Assembly (NCBI RefSeq): GCF_021130785.1
Contig: NC_060213.1
Coordinates: 65,696,001 to 65,760,000 of the forward strand
Origin: Homalodisca vitripennis
Taxonomy: Eukaryota; Arthropoda; Insecta; Hemiptera; Cicadellidae
DNA: 64,000 nucleotides
Direction of reading: 5' to 3'
The position numbers were made by a program, and so were the translations under genes. Positions 1 to 11,809 of this stretch are shown piece after piece (the stretch's first letter is position 1; each line of letters begins with the position of its first letter). Below the pieces are notes generated by a model that did not search any database, was not told where the DNA came from, and was given only the letters and a program-made list of their open reading frames with translations.

Positions 1-3000
1 TTAACATTTCAGGTTTAGGGGTTTTTCAGGTACCACTCTTACCCATTTTGACTGGTAAATTCTAGAACAAAGAAAACCTCCCCTTCTTCCAAGGTGGTTG
101 AAATAGTGAACACTGTCCATACTCATGATGGACGTACCATGGGATTCCTGCAGGAGACAGTCCCTAATCAACCATACTTTTCCACCCCGAATCTCCCGTC
201 ACTTCGGAAGCAACGCAGAAGACCTTTTAGATTTAAATACAGCACAGGTTTCCTCAGCTTCTTAAATAAAAAAAAACGAATAATTACAAATAAATAAAAA
301 CCTATAACATTTAAACAGTAAGTCACTTTTTAACGTACTTTTGGTAATAAATTGTTTCCAAATTAATGAATGAGAATGGAAAATGACTTCATGACAACAC
401 TTTTTCCAACCAATGTTACAAGATTGAATATTAATGTACAAAGTAATTTTTGTTACCGAGTCGCTTATTAGTTTCAAAGGGAAATTATTATTGGCAACTC
501 CAGCGCAACTTGCTTTAGGCGTTAAACTAAAGACCACTTCATTAGGGATGATTGGCGAAAACCGCAGGAGAATGAAGTTACGCGCTAGCCTAAGTTTGCG
601 CTGACCACTTAATAAAGGGTGGCTATTTCTCAGCACCCAGGCCCGCCTGGCTGTACAATGCAGCTAAATGAGCGTTCAAGGGACATTCGATAAGTTGATT
701 ATCATTCAGAGAACTTTATTTTATAGATATTTTATAGTTTTATCTATATTATGTTTAAAGATTTTACGTGTTTCCTGGCGAATAAAAGAAACGTGTTCCT
801 AGTATTATATATCTTATAAGTTTAGCTACACCAAATCCTAGAGATATTTTGAGTAATTCTTTCAAATGGCAAAAATAAAATTTTTAAGTACATTACTGTA
901 CCGTCTTGGAGGGGATTTGTTAACTATTTGTATCCAATTCAGGAAAGGATGCTTTGGGGACCTTCATTTCCAAATATTGCATGTTTTATCTGAGAAAACA
1001 TTTGCCGGGTTCCTCTAAACGAAAAAAGAAAACTACACTTAGTATCTGTTTGATCTAGACACTATTTTAGCAAATTATAATTGGATTTTTTTTATTGGTG
1101 CATAGAACCAAAACATCTATTGTAGAATTAATGAAATGAGGCTACTAGAATCAAACAATATTCTTGGAAATATTACTATTATTGTGTATTTTTGCAAATA
1201 TGCTGTTTTGATGATAATAAGTAGTTCATTTACATGTGCTTACATTAGATTTGTGAAGTTGCCTGATGAAGGAATCTTTGATTCTGAAAGCCCTTGCTAA
1301 AATATAATTAATATTGGGAAAAGTGGTATAGTTTACTAGTGATAATAAATAAAAATGTGTCCAATACTCCAAGAATATTATTCATGTGTTTACATATCGC
1401 TTTTTTAAATAAATTGCTGAGCTTCCAAAACATAGATATACCATTTTTGTTATTTCTGTTTTCGTAATGGCTTATACCTTTTAATTACAAAAGTCTGTTA
1501 TTTTAATGCATTATATAATAATTCCTATTTTAAAATTTCTGTATGATTTCATTATAAAGATTGAAAGAATAAAGAATTGTTTCTTTTATTCAAAATTCAA
1601 AGAAACGGAGTAACTAGACACAATACGTAACTATATTAGTAAACTTATTCTTTACAACAACGTTATTGTCCATAAAAACATCCTTGCTAACCTATACAGT
1701 TATTACAAACTTGTATTTACAAATTAATATTTTAAAATACCATAACATACACTTACATATAGGCAAACCCACATATATACGTACACACATATACACAATT
1801 AACATGTACATAAATATATAAATATAATTATATAATTATAATTTATAATTTATTGAAAATAAAAAATAACGTAAACATATTAAAAACATTACGACCTCTA
1901 AAATAATACCTCACGTAGATAAAGTCCTATATATACTAAAACTACTCTTTGTATAATTTGTTCATTATTAGTCAAAATGTGCATAAGCACTGCATCTTGG
2001 CGTTAAATTGGTGAACTAATAATGATCCATGACTAACTAAACACTTTTTAATTCAGTTTATTTTGTACATCATTTGAATTCCAAAACAATTCCATCAATT
2101 TAAATATTCACTTATGTTTCTAAAATATGAATTATAAAGGTTAGATATATTTAAAATCACATATTTGCAAATTGGTCTTGGGACTCGCATATTACAAAAT
2201 TTTGCCGCCTTTACATATTAACTCATTCTTTTCACTATAGTTTTATAAAATAACTAATATAATGTCAGTAAAGCACAATACTTTTACTATAATTACCCTT
2301 ACAATCGCACGTGATTCAATGGAGTAACAAAACAAAAGTGGGGGAACAGCTGATCGCATTTCAAAGGATCTGATTAGCCGATTTGGGTATACTCTCATGT
2401 GATATACCTCATTGGATTCTTCTTGCTGCTATTTGTGATATCCTTTTCTGAATCTAATAGCTATTTTCTAGGTTTAAAATCAACAGGATTTAACTTTTAC
2501 TTTCAAAGCATATTACTGAAGTTCCATAGAGTAGTACACAAACAAAACCCTGATATGAACTAATTTCTAATTCATTCCAATCACATCAAACCTTCTTAAG
2601 TAAATTTTCTTTATTTTTAATCCGTTAGAATAAAAAATACTACACCGTATTGTTATATACAAATTTAAAAAATGAGTGCACCAGTTCTTAGGGATACCGC
2701 ATGACTTTCTTGTTCTTTGATAGTTGCTCATAATTTATTGTACAGGATTTGTATTTTTTTTTACTTGTGACTTCCGATCTTGCTTACAAAAACACCTAAC
2801 CTAGTAGCACTGTTATCAATTCAGAACTTTTTTTATCCCACGATTTTCTCCTGTTTATTTAGTGAACATAATTCATCTAGAACGATCTACGCCATTGGTA
2901 ATTAAGAGTGGATCATCAATTAATCTCACGACTGGATTGACGCATTCTTCATTGTCATCTGATAATTATCGGTTTACAAATTTGTTGGAGGCTCATACCG

Positions 3001-3190
3001 GAGTTTGGATCCGGGATATCGTACACTGAATGCTCAGAGTTTAGAGTCTAAGCATGACAGGAGCACATATATTTGGTTTGCAGAGAGTATTACACGACGT
3101 GCAACTAGTGCGGGAGGTCCACCCCGGTCACGATAAGCTCCATCGGTAGTCACAAACGTTTATCCCAGATACTGTTGACTTAGAATACTA
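1..3190. other. AT-rich intergenic stretch, no gene seen
   Basis: No convincing coding sequence on either strand. The longest open stretch (minus, 262-636, 124 codons) has no recognisable motif and is in a size range that chance can produce. At 3190-3360 and again, inverted, near 4690-4760 there are short degenerate repeats built on 'ATATTRTTTGTCC', too weak to define an element. Confidence 0.6.
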
Positions 3191-3810
3191 CTTGTCCACA
3201 AAATGTTGCTTGCCCAAGATATTGTTTTGTTCAAACTACTACTGTTTGTCCACAATATTTGTGGACTACAATTGGCCAAGCATTTTTGTTCGAAATATTG
3301 TTTGTCTGGCATATTTCTTGTACGAAATATTATTTGTCCAAAACACTATCTAAAAATTCAGGGAGAAGTGGATATTTTCAGCACAATAATATAAATAAAA
3401 AAGAATTAATTTTACTGTTAGTCTCGAATTCTGTAAAAGTTTACAGCTTTTAAATTGGAGCTTAAGTAACCTATCCTGACAAATTCCACAAGGTAAGTCT
3501 GCAGAAGCAGGGATAGATCCAGACGATGTGATATTTCGGACATTTACGTCAACAATAATATGAGTAAACTGATCGAACAGTTAGAAAACAAATCACCATA
3601 AAACACTAATAGATTAGAAAAGCGTTTCGTTATTTTTCTTATCATTTATAATGCTGTAAATTATTGTAATTTATATTTCCTTTTAATCTCTTCTAACACA
3701 TTTTTCATTAACGTCAAATTTTGTAAGTTCAGATCAGATGTTTACATAACGGTTTGTTTACTTTTCGGTAAAGCTGTCATTCTACTTTGAAAGTATGTGG
3801 AAAACATAAA

Positions 3811-4082
3811 CGTGCGTGACGCGAAACGAAAGTTTTTCCCCATGAAAAACATACATCTATAGCCCGCCAAAAGAAGTAGTCAACAAGGAGCGACAGTAAC
3901 CTCTCAGTAGCACGCCTGGGTAGCCACTGAACAGAGAAACGCCCTTCCTGACATAAAAATGCCCCGACTGTCCCGCCCCTAGCGACCCCAGAGCGAGCAA
4001 GCGTGACGATACGTTCCGTGACGAGAAATTAAATTTTTCCCCTATGCAAAACATACATCATAGCCCGCAAAAATAAGTAGTC
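3811..4082. repeat. Dispersed repeat, two direct half-copies
   Basis: Two direct copies of a ~70-bp sequence (about 3811-3881 and 4003-4082) share 'CGTGACG', 'TTTTTCCCC', 'AAAACATACATC', 'ATAGCCCGC' and 'AAGTAGTCA' in the same order. The complement of part of the unit ('TACTTCTTTTGGCAGGCTAT') recurs at about 36225-36245, so this is a dispersed repeat. No coding content is evident. The open stretch on the minus strand here (3857-4054) is low-information and is not called as a gene. Confidence 0.55.
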
Positions 4083-5174
4083 ACTTCTAAAATTACACTG
4101 TATAAACATAAACAAATAAAATACATAAATATAACTAACTGTATATATTTGTATTTTAACCAACTGTAAATTCTGAAATGTATATTTGGATTGTGTTAGT
4201 AATCAGTGTCGCCTGCCTGCATTCATTGTATTTTAATACCAACATTTTTATTCGATTCTTTCCCTCAACGTACAACAATACGTACATAATTACGCACACT
4301 TTCCTCGTCCAATCAAAACCTGGCAAAAGGTAAATTAAAATTGGTTATTGTCATGAATAAATTAAAATATAAAATCTGTATTGCAATGTTATTACATTGT
4401 GGCAGACCCAAATGCTAATATAATTTGTGTGTACTTTTCCTCATGACGCACGAAACATTTTTATAGTATATTTTTAATGGTTGTATTATTTTATTTTGAC
4501 ACCATGTGAAATGAAAATATGAAGAGTAAAAAAGGGTAAGTAATAAATTTACATCATAAGAAGTATTATTGTACTGGTTTACGTAACAAGGCTCACGAAC
4601 AGTAAGTAACGGTTAATTGATGAAAGTCAGGGAACTATAACATTCATACCCGTGCTGGTGACTGGTACAGTAGGTTCAATACGTATTTTCTAACAAATAA
4701 CATTCCGGACAATAGTTTAAACATTTCATATTTGGACAAATAATATTTTGCTCAAACTATATATCCCACGTTCCACTATTCTTATGAATACTGTTATGCA
4801 CCTGTTACATATGTGATAAACCCGATTAGAGGTGAAGGGATTTCCTTGATGTACCTCTGATGGATAAATGTCCTATGGAATAAATTTTTTATTGATTTAG
4901 ACAACGTTGATATTTTTAGTTCATATAAACTGAAAATATTAGAGAAGAATATTTGGAGTTATCAACTACGGTAATAATCTTTTATTTCAGCACCATAACC
5001 CCGCGCTATACCTTTTTATATTAATAGAAAAATCAATGTCATTGCTTTAGAATAAGAACTACTTCTTAAAAGCTTTTATTACATTCAGTTACGTACGAAA
5101 TTTCTGTCCAATTTGTCAGTGTATTATTTACTACCTACAACGATTTTAAACCTTTTTTGTTTAATATGATCTGA
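4083..5174. other. No gene seen
   Basis: AT-rich DNA between the dispersed repeat and the 134-bp tandem array. Nothing recognisable was found on either strand. Confidence 0.5.
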
Positions 5175-5853
5175 TTATAATAATGAACCAAACCAGCGGA
5201 GTGTTGAAGGATAGGTATCGGTATAGAACGAGAGAAAGAGTAATCGCACAGAATGACAGAAAAAACAAACGGACTGCCATCTAACATTCTGATTCCAAAA
5301 TCAAAACATTTCCTTGGACACAAGGAAATCTATACATCAAGTCTTTATCTCGTCTCTATGAAGAGTTATCGCACAGACGGACAGGCAGACGGAGAGACAG
5401 AGACGAGCTGCCATCTAACATTCTGACTCCAAAATCAAAACACATTTCCTTGGACACAATGAAATCTATACATCAAGTCTTTATCTCGTCTTTATGAAGA
5501 GTTATCGCACAGACGGACAGGCAGACGGAGAGACAGAGACGAACTGCGATCTAACATTCTGACTCCAAAATCAAAACAGTTCCTTGGACACAAGGAAATC
5601 TATACATCAAGTCTTTATCTCGTCTCTATGAAGAGTTATCGCACAGACGGACAGGCAGACGGAGAGACAGAGACGAACTGCGATCTAACATTCTGACTCC
5701 AAAATCAAAACAGTTCCTTGGACACAAGGAAATCTATACATCAAGTCTTTATCTCGTCTTTATGAAGAGTTATCGCACAGACGGACAGGCAGACGGAGAG
5801 ACAGAGACGAACTGCGATCTAACATTCTGACTCCAAAATCAAAACAGTTCCTT
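5175..5853. repeat. 134-bp tandem array, left part
   Basis: Units begin with TCCTTGGACACAAGGAAATC at about 5311, 5447, 5581, 5715 and 5849, so the period is 134-136 bp. A more degenerate first unit lies at 5175-5310. Within each unit, a CAGACGGACAGGCAGACGGAGAGACAGAG-type purine-rich block recurs. The unit starting at 5849 is interrupted after 5 bases by the foldback transposon and resumes at 9493. The complement of the unit resembles the dispersed repeats near 10.1 kb and 28.5 kb, so the array is an amplified piece of a dispersed family. Confidence 0.9.
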
Positions 5854-5867
5854 AGCTGTGTGAAGCT

Positions 5868-7800
5868 GGCGGCACCCATTAACCAAAATACACCCAAAAC
5901 TAGTGGAATCGTTTGTTTAGCGTTTGTTTAGGTTTGTTTAGCAATTTTTAGCGTTTGTTTGGCATTAATGTGCGAAATATGCAAAAAACAAAGTGGGTGC
6001 CGCTAGCTTCACACCAGCGGCAACCCATTAACGAAAATACGCCAAAAAACTAGTGGAATCGTTTGTTTAGAGTTTGTTTAGGTTTGTTTAGCTATTTTCA
6101 GCGTTTGTTTGGCATTTAATGTGCGAAATATGCAAAAAACAGTGGGTGCCGCTAGCTTCACACCAGCGGCACCCATTAACGAATATACGCCAAAAACTAA
6201 TGGAATCGTTTGTTTGACGTTTGTTTAGGTTTGTTTAGCTATTTTCAGCGTTTGTTTGGCATTAGTGTGCGAAATATGCAAAAAACAGTGGGGTGCCGCT
6301 AGCTTCATACCAGCGGCACCCATTAACGAAAATACGCCAAAAACTAATGGAATCGTTTGTTTGACGTTTTGTTTAGGTTTGTTTTAGCTATTTTCAGCAT
6401 TTGTTTGGCATTAGTGTGCGAAATATGCAACACACAGTGGGTGCCGCTAGCTTCACTCCAGCGGCACCCATTAACGAAAATACGCCAAAAACTAATGGAA
6501 TCGTTTATTTTGACGTTTGTTTAGGTTTGTTTAGCTATTTTCAGCGTTTGTTTGGCATTAGTGTGCGAAATATGCAAAAAAACAGTGGGTGCCGCTTAGC
6601 CTCACACCAGCGGTACCCATTAACGAAAATACGCCAAAAACTAATGAAATCGTTTGTTTGACGTTTGTTTAGGTTTGTTTAGCTAAGAAACAATAGAAAA
6701 AAAGAAACTGGTAGTGAAAAAAAAAATAGATGAAGAAACAAAAGAAATGTTGCAAACCAACGATTTAAATTATTTTGAAAATTGGCGAAACAAAAGTATT
6801 GAAAATACTAAGAAAATTAAAAAGTCCAAATGTACTCAATCAAATGAAGAATTTGAAACAGCTTTGAGCGGGGCAAAACTTGACAGTACCAAAAGCAGCA
6901 ACTTATTGGAAACGGAAGTTTAAAACCTTTTCTTTACATAAACCAGAAGAAAGTTAGGGTTTAAAAAATACTTGTTCATTTGACTCTATCGTTAGCTGTG
7001 TGGCAAATGCATACATACTAGCCTCACACCAGCGGTAACCCATTAACGAAAATACGCCAAAAAACTAATGAAATCGTTTGTTTGACGTTTGTTTAGGTTT
7101 GTTTAGCTATTTTTCAGCGTTTTGTTTGGCATTAGTGTGTGAAATATGCAAAATGCAGTGGGTGCCGCTAGCTTCCACACCAGCGGCACCCATTAACGAA
7201 AAATACGCCAAAAACTAATGAAATCGTTTGTTTGAAGTTTGTTTAGGTTTGTTTAGCTATTTTCAGCGTTTGTTTGGCATTAGTGTGTGAAATATGCAAA
7301 AATGCAGTGGGTGCCGCTAGCTTCATACCAGCGGTACCCATTAACGAAAATACGCCAAAAACTAATGGAATCGTTTGTTTGACGTTTAGGTTTGTTTAGC
7401 TATTGCAGCGTTTGTTTGGCATTAATGTGTGAAATATTCAAAATACTAATGGATACGTTCCTTGGCTGCCGTTGCCGTGTCAGACCGTGCCGCCCCTATA
7501 TGGCGCGAGATAAGCAAAATACAAAGTAGGCTCTGCTTGATCGCTAGTGGCATCCATTAACGAAATACGCCCATTAGGCCAAAACTAGTGTTATCGTTTG
7601 TTTAGAGTTTGTTCAGGCTTGTTTAGATATTTTTAGCTTTTGAGTGGACAATAATTTCCGAAATTGTGTAGTTGCCGCGTAGCTTCGCACCAGTTACAGT
7701 TACGTGGTCTACAACATTACTTGCGGTACCTATTCAAAAAATCTGTAAAAAAAACTAATCGTCAACCTTTTGTTTAGCATCGCATTTCGTTTGTGTATAG
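5868..7800 (+). repeat. Left arm of foldback element: ~148-bp units
   Basis: Units are recognised by CACCCATTAACGAAAATACG (or close variants) at about 5874, 6023, 6172, 6319, 6468, 6616, 7039, 7189 and 7337, then by increasingly decayed copies at 7552 and about 7720. Each unit also holds AATCGTTTGTTTGACGTTTG, TTAGGTTTGTTTAGCTATTT and GTGCGAAATATGCAAAA. At unit junctions, GGGTGCCGCT and AGCGGCACCC flank an 11-base loop, giving a perfect 10-bp hairpin (for example 6144-6174). A 340-bp non-repeat block (6680-7020) interrupts the array. Confidence 0.9.
6680..7020 (+). pseudogene. Duplicated exon-like block inside left arm
   Basis: This block interrupts the repeat units and is an inverted copy of 8835-9108 in the right half. 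An open frame (6714-6923) encodes a short, charged peptide rich in Lys, Glu and Asn; no family is recognised. The copy contains a segment (about 6818-6885) that is missing from the right-hand copy. It ends with TATCGTTAG followed by CTGTGTGGCAAATGCATAC, a plausible splice-acceptor context; in the right-hand copy this runs into the open frame at 8617-8853. It is therefore probably the 5' part of the element's own gene, duplicated into the other arm by conversion or recombination. Confidence 0.6.
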
Positions 7801-7859
7801 TGTTGGTTGACAACAATAACTTTAACGCCATTACCTTAGATATAAGGAATAATTAATTT

Positions 7860-7928
7860 AACGTTTTTTTAATGCAACATAATTTTATTGAATATTATTA
7901 ACATTACTATACACTGTAAGATTTGAAA

Positions 7929-7963
<35 letters not shown>

Positions 7964-8205
7964 CAACAATGAAAAAAGTAACAAAATAATGAATCATATC
8001 ATAGTGTTCTGTAATAAATTATCATGTGTTTTTTTTCTAACATAATTTTAATGAATATGTCATAATATGTATTACTATGTACAGTACGAATTCCCCTATA
8101 AAAAATGCAAAAAAAAAAAAACAAAATAATGAATCATATCATACAACGACAAACGATCATAAAGTACCATGAGTTTTTGCATCCAACACAAAATTTTAAT
8201 GAATA
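7860..8205. repeat. Triplicated ~150-bp AT-rich unit with (TA)n
   Basis: Three degenerate direct copies share AACATAATTTTAATGAATAT and ACAAAATAATGAATCATATC, at about 7876, 8039 and 8188. A (TA)n microsatellite occupies 7931-7963. The repeat lies between the left arm and the gene relic, inside the foldback element. Confidence 0.6.
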
Positions 8206-9108
8206 TTACAGCTTCCCAGCAAACTTTAGTTGTAATGGCATATCTCTCAAAGCATGCCGCTTATTGTCATACCCTTCTTCAAGTGTAGGAATATTCTGGC
8301 CCAAGAAGTCAGTATCTATGAAAACGTGATGCTTCCCTAGAAACGTGTTCGTTACTTGATGTCCACAAAGAAATTTACATGGGTCTGAGATTTCTTTAGC
8401 AACCTCTCCAATTTGTTCACTAACTACAGCGCTATCTGTTTTGGGTTTCCATATGGCCTTGTGTATACTTTTCATCCCTTCATTAATGATTACATGACAG
8501 TTAACATCCACACACACATACGCCTGAGTTAGAAATTTCCTTCGCAAGATGGACTTTGACATTTTGATACTATCTCTGCACTTGGTAAGTCAGGTAGTAG
8601 CTTTTCAAAATAGTTGCTAAATTTGACCAACTGTCATATTCACATGAATAAATAATCTTTCTTGATTGCATCTGTTTATTTTAGGCAGTATGTTTTCTGG
8701 CTCGAATATTGAGATTAACGCCTTTGCTCGTAATCTGTAGGTTTCTTTACTTGCACCAGTTTCAGCTAAAAATTTTGCTGTTTTCATCAATAAATTTTCT
8801 GAAGAATTCACAAACTGTCGGTATGAGTCTACCTGTATGTATGCATTTGCCACACAGCTAACGATAGAGTCAAATAAACAAGTATTTTTTTACCCTAACT
8901 TTCTTCTGGTTTATGTAAAGAAAAGGTTTTAAACTTCCATTTCTAATAAGTTGCTGCTTTGGTACTGTTAATTTTCTTAGTATTTTTCAATACTTTTGTT
9001 TCGCCAATTTTCAAAATAATTTAAATCGTTGGTTTGCAACATTTCTTTTGTTTCTTCTTCTATTTTTTGTTCACTACCAGTTTCTTTTTTCTATTGTTTC
9101 TTAGCTAA
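8206..9108 (-). pseudogene. Internal gene relic of the foldback element, unrecognised product
   Basis: On the minus strand, three stretches look coding. One is the charged block at 9060-8930, shared with the left arm. The second is an open frame at 8853-8617, beginning VANAYIQVDSYRQF. The third, at 8562-8206, is in another frame and includes KFLCGHQVTNTFLGKHHVFI and ends LQLKFAGKL-stop. The last two are separated by a stop and a frame change. The middle exon starts just after a possible acceptor (TATCGTTAG). I do not recognise the protein. From its position inside a TIR element it is likely the remains of the transposase (compare NOF in fly FB elements), but no catalytic motif is visible. Confidence 0.5.
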
Positions 9109-9488
9109 ACAAAACTAAACAAACGTCAAACAAAACGATTCCATTAGTTTTTGGCGTATTTTCGTTAATGGGTGCCGCTGGTGTGAAGCTAGCGGCACCC
9201 ACTGATTTTTGCATATTTCGCACATTAATGCCAAACAAACGCTGAAAAACAGCTAAACATACCTAAACAAACGCCAAACAAACGATTCCACTAGTTTTTG
9301 GTGTATTTTCGTTAATGGGTGCCGCTGGTGTGAAGCTAGCGGCACCCACTTTGTTTTTTGCATATTTCGCACATTAATGCCAAACAAACGCTGAAAATAG
9401 CTTAAACAAACCTAACAAACGCTAAACAAACGATTCCACTAGTTTTGGGTGTATTTGGTTTAATGGGTGCCGCCAGCTTCACATAGCT
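9108..9488 (-). repeat. Right arm of foldback element
   Basis: These are inverted copies of the left-arm units, with TTAATGGGTGCCGC near 9166, 9314 and 9455. The arm is much shorter than the left arm: about 2.5 units against nine or more. The same 10-bp junction hairpins are present. Confidence 0.9.
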
Positions 9489-9705
9489 CAGTTCCTTGGA
9501 CACAAGGAAATCTATACATCAAGTCTTTATCTCGTCTCTATGAAGAGTTATCGCACAGACGGACAGGCAGACGGAGAGACAGAGACGAACTGCGATCTAA
9601 CATTCTGACTCCAAAATCAAAACAGTTCCTTGGACGAAAGGAAATCTATACATCAAGTCTTTATCGCTTTTCTATGAAGAGTTATCGCACAGACGGACGG
9701 ATGAC
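9489..9705. repeat. 134-bp tandem array, right part
   Basis: This continues the array broken by the foldback transposon. The interrupted unit resumes with TCCTTGGACACAAGG at 9493, and the next unit begins at 9627 (period 134). Homology fades after about 9700. Confidence 0.88.
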
Positions 9706-10463
9706 AACTAGATTTTTGTTGGGCCCTTAATACCAATAATATGCATTATTCTACCCGATATAAATTTAATTATTGGTCATTTCTGAAAAACTATAGAAGT
9801 GGAACGAGCTATACACCGTATATAATGTGGTAGTTTATTTTCTATAAAACTGAACTCCACTCTATTCATTCTGATCGTGCCTCGAACACTCTGCTTTGCA
9901 CTAAATCAAGCAGGTGGTAAGAAAGTACAGCGATTTTTATAAACATGGTAATTACAAACCTATTTAAATCCTAACGCATCCTCTGTACAGTTTTATCAGT
10001 AACATATTAGCAGGACGTTAGATTTGATACTACACAGAGGGAGTGATAACCTATTAAGGACCAGATGGGACTTTTTTAAATCGTGTCGCACCTGTCTGTC
10101 CGTTGTTTGATGACTCTAGCTCATAGATTCCTCTGGGTCAAGAATGAATTCTTTCGATTTTGGGGTCATAAGGTCAAAGGAATTGAATTGGATTTTGTAT
10201 CTTATTTTCCAAATAAATATAAAATATTGATATCTTAAAAATAAACTTCAAAATTGAAAAAGTTTTAAAATTACACAAAAAAGCCACCATAAAGAAAATC
10301 CTTGTCTTTGCTATTTCAGCTAGCGGCTTTGCAACTTACAATTACTTTTCAAATCAACTATTGTCCAGCAAATTACAGATAAACACACATAAATGAAACT
10401 AAACTTAACCTAAAAGATAAAGAAACGGTTGCGATATTATAATTTGTACAAAATAATTACACT
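9706..10463. repeat. Intergenic DNA with a dispersed repeat relic
   Basis: At about 10080-10195 there is a sequence with CTGTCTGTCCGTTG, CATAGATTCCTCTGGG and GATTTTGGGGTCATAAGGTC. It resembles the complement of the 134-bp array unit and the repeat at 28.5 kb. Nothing else was recognised in the stretch. Confidence 0.45.
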
Positions 10464-10815
10464 TTAAATGATTCTTACGTAAGGCGTGTAACTTTTTGCG
10501 AGTGCATCTCTCAACTTATATTTACAGATTTTCAAAAAAACTACTCTTTTTAATTGCAAGGCGAGGTCATTGTACAATTTGGGGCCGAAGTACGAAAAGC
10601 TTTTCCTCCCGATCTCAAGCTTCACTATGAGAAAATGGAGATTACGGTTCTGTTGAGTTCTGTTCGAAGACCTCCTCCCGGTACAAGAGCCTCTCGTTTA
10701 AGTACTGTGGCTCTTTAAGAATAAGAGCTTTGTGAATCATACAATATGTTAGTATTCTTCTGCATACCACCACCATGGAGAGCCCTTTTGCAGTCTCTCG
10801 AAAGTAGGTCACGAG
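10464..10815 (-). pseudogene. Non-LTR retrotransposon ORF2 C-terminus (relic)
   Basis: Minus-strand translation ends with a clean C-terminus. It contains RKSFSYFGPKLYNDLALQLK, then a basic stretch ending SYTPYVRII and a stop at 10466-10464. Further upstream, in other frames, are MIHKALILKEPQYLNERLLY and EEVFEQNSTEP. The order 'HKAL...R...FxxxGPKLYNxLP-like...K' is the usual end of Jockey/CR1/R1-type reverse-transcriptase ORFs. No RT catalytic domain is present, so this is a 5'-truncated and frameshifted copy. The exact clade cannot be assigned by eye. Confidence 0.7.
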
Positions 10816-11809
10816 GTCAAAGGGTTTTTAATTTAACATTAACCTAATCACTGACTTTGAAGTTTTTTTCATGGGCTATGATGCCTGTGCGCAGAGTCGA
10901 GTTGCTCTTGCTAAAATAGCGGACTGAATATTCACCAAGTATAAAGTGAACAAATAACGAAAGAGGTAAACCTTGTGTGAATTTAATTGAAGGGTTAAAG
11001 CTTGAAATATAATTATTTTAAGAGTAGTTTATAATAGAATATAGGCAACAAGGATAAAAGGATCGCAGTAGATTCATATTGGCCTGTCGCCGTCGTAGTG
11101 ATAACGGATCATAAAGGGAAGGGTGACCGAACACAGTTCATACTGTCCGCCCTAGTTCGTAGACAGCACTGCCCTTGCACCCTCAATAGACGATGAAAAA
11201 AACATTGGTTAATGTATAAATTTCATTAAAAAACCCAAAATTTGAAAACTGTTCGATCCACTTAGGCCAGAAAAATTGTAAATAGCTCCGTAAGGAAAAC
11301 CCGTGTTACGCTTTATTACATTCTTCTGCGTTGTATTGTTCTATTGTTTGTCACAGATAATGCAAGGCAACTGTGGGGCAGAGTGGAACAAGTCTAACTA
11401 CAATAACAAGAATAATTATCGGATATCAATAAAATTCGGAAGTGTCATTCTGCAAAGTGCATTGTAGCCATGAATACAAATCCACTTCATTGATCGCACA
11501 CAACAATGTTTGACACTCGATGAAAATGGTATCAGTTGGAAAAAGGTGATTGCACTTTCACGCTAGACAAGTCATGTTTTTACTTCGTATTGTATTATGA
11601 TATATACGATTTATTATACTTATTTCCATTGTTTATAAATCGATTTAGCTGTCCATTTGTTTTCTGTGTGGCATTTTTGGGTTTGATATCGTATGGAAAC
11701 TATCTGTTGCATTTCTTAAGTTTTGTCTTTGGTATTACCAACAAATGAATGACTAATAAGATATTTATGTGGAGATAAATTTAGATTCTAATTCAGAGTA
11801 AGAATCTGA
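10816..11809. other. No gene seen
   Basis: This is intergenic sequence between two minus-strand retroelement relics. The open stretch at 11536-11748 (plus) is hydrophobic and AT-biased with no recognisable family; I treat it as chance. Confidence 0.5.

Larger units (their letters stand above)
5854..9488. mobile_element. Foldback-type DNA transposon with 9-bp target duplication
   Basis: The element begins AGCTGTGTGAAGCTGGCGGC (5854) and ends with the inverted counterpart (complement AGCTATGTGAAGCTGGCGGC, 9469-9488). It is flanked by a perfect 9-bp direct repeat CAGTTCCTT (5845-5853 and 9489-9497), and the host 134-bp array is continuous once the element is removed. Both arms are tandem arrays of ~148-bp units in opposite orientation. 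The left arm has about nine clear units plus decayed inner ones; the right arm has two and a half. The centre holds relics of a minus-strand gene. Long arms made of tandem repeats plus a 9-bp target duplication are the hallmarks of FB foldback elements and of Mutator-like (MULE) elements. The family is an inference, because I do not recognise the internal protein. Confidence 0.88.

Noticed and set aside
262..636. 124-codon open stretch on the minus strand
   Set aside because: The peptide shows no family pattern, and its last third is AT-driven. Insufficient evidence for a gene.
3190..4790. Possible TIR element bounded by TTTGTCCA-type repeats at 3.2-3.35 kb and 4.69-4.76 kb
   Set aside because: The similarity is short and degenerate, and no matching termini or target duplication could be defined.
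5854..7440. CRISPR-like regular repeat array
   Set aside because: The ~148-bp units have no unique spacers and are mirrored in an inverted arm of a transposon. The eukaryotic context also excludes CRISPR.
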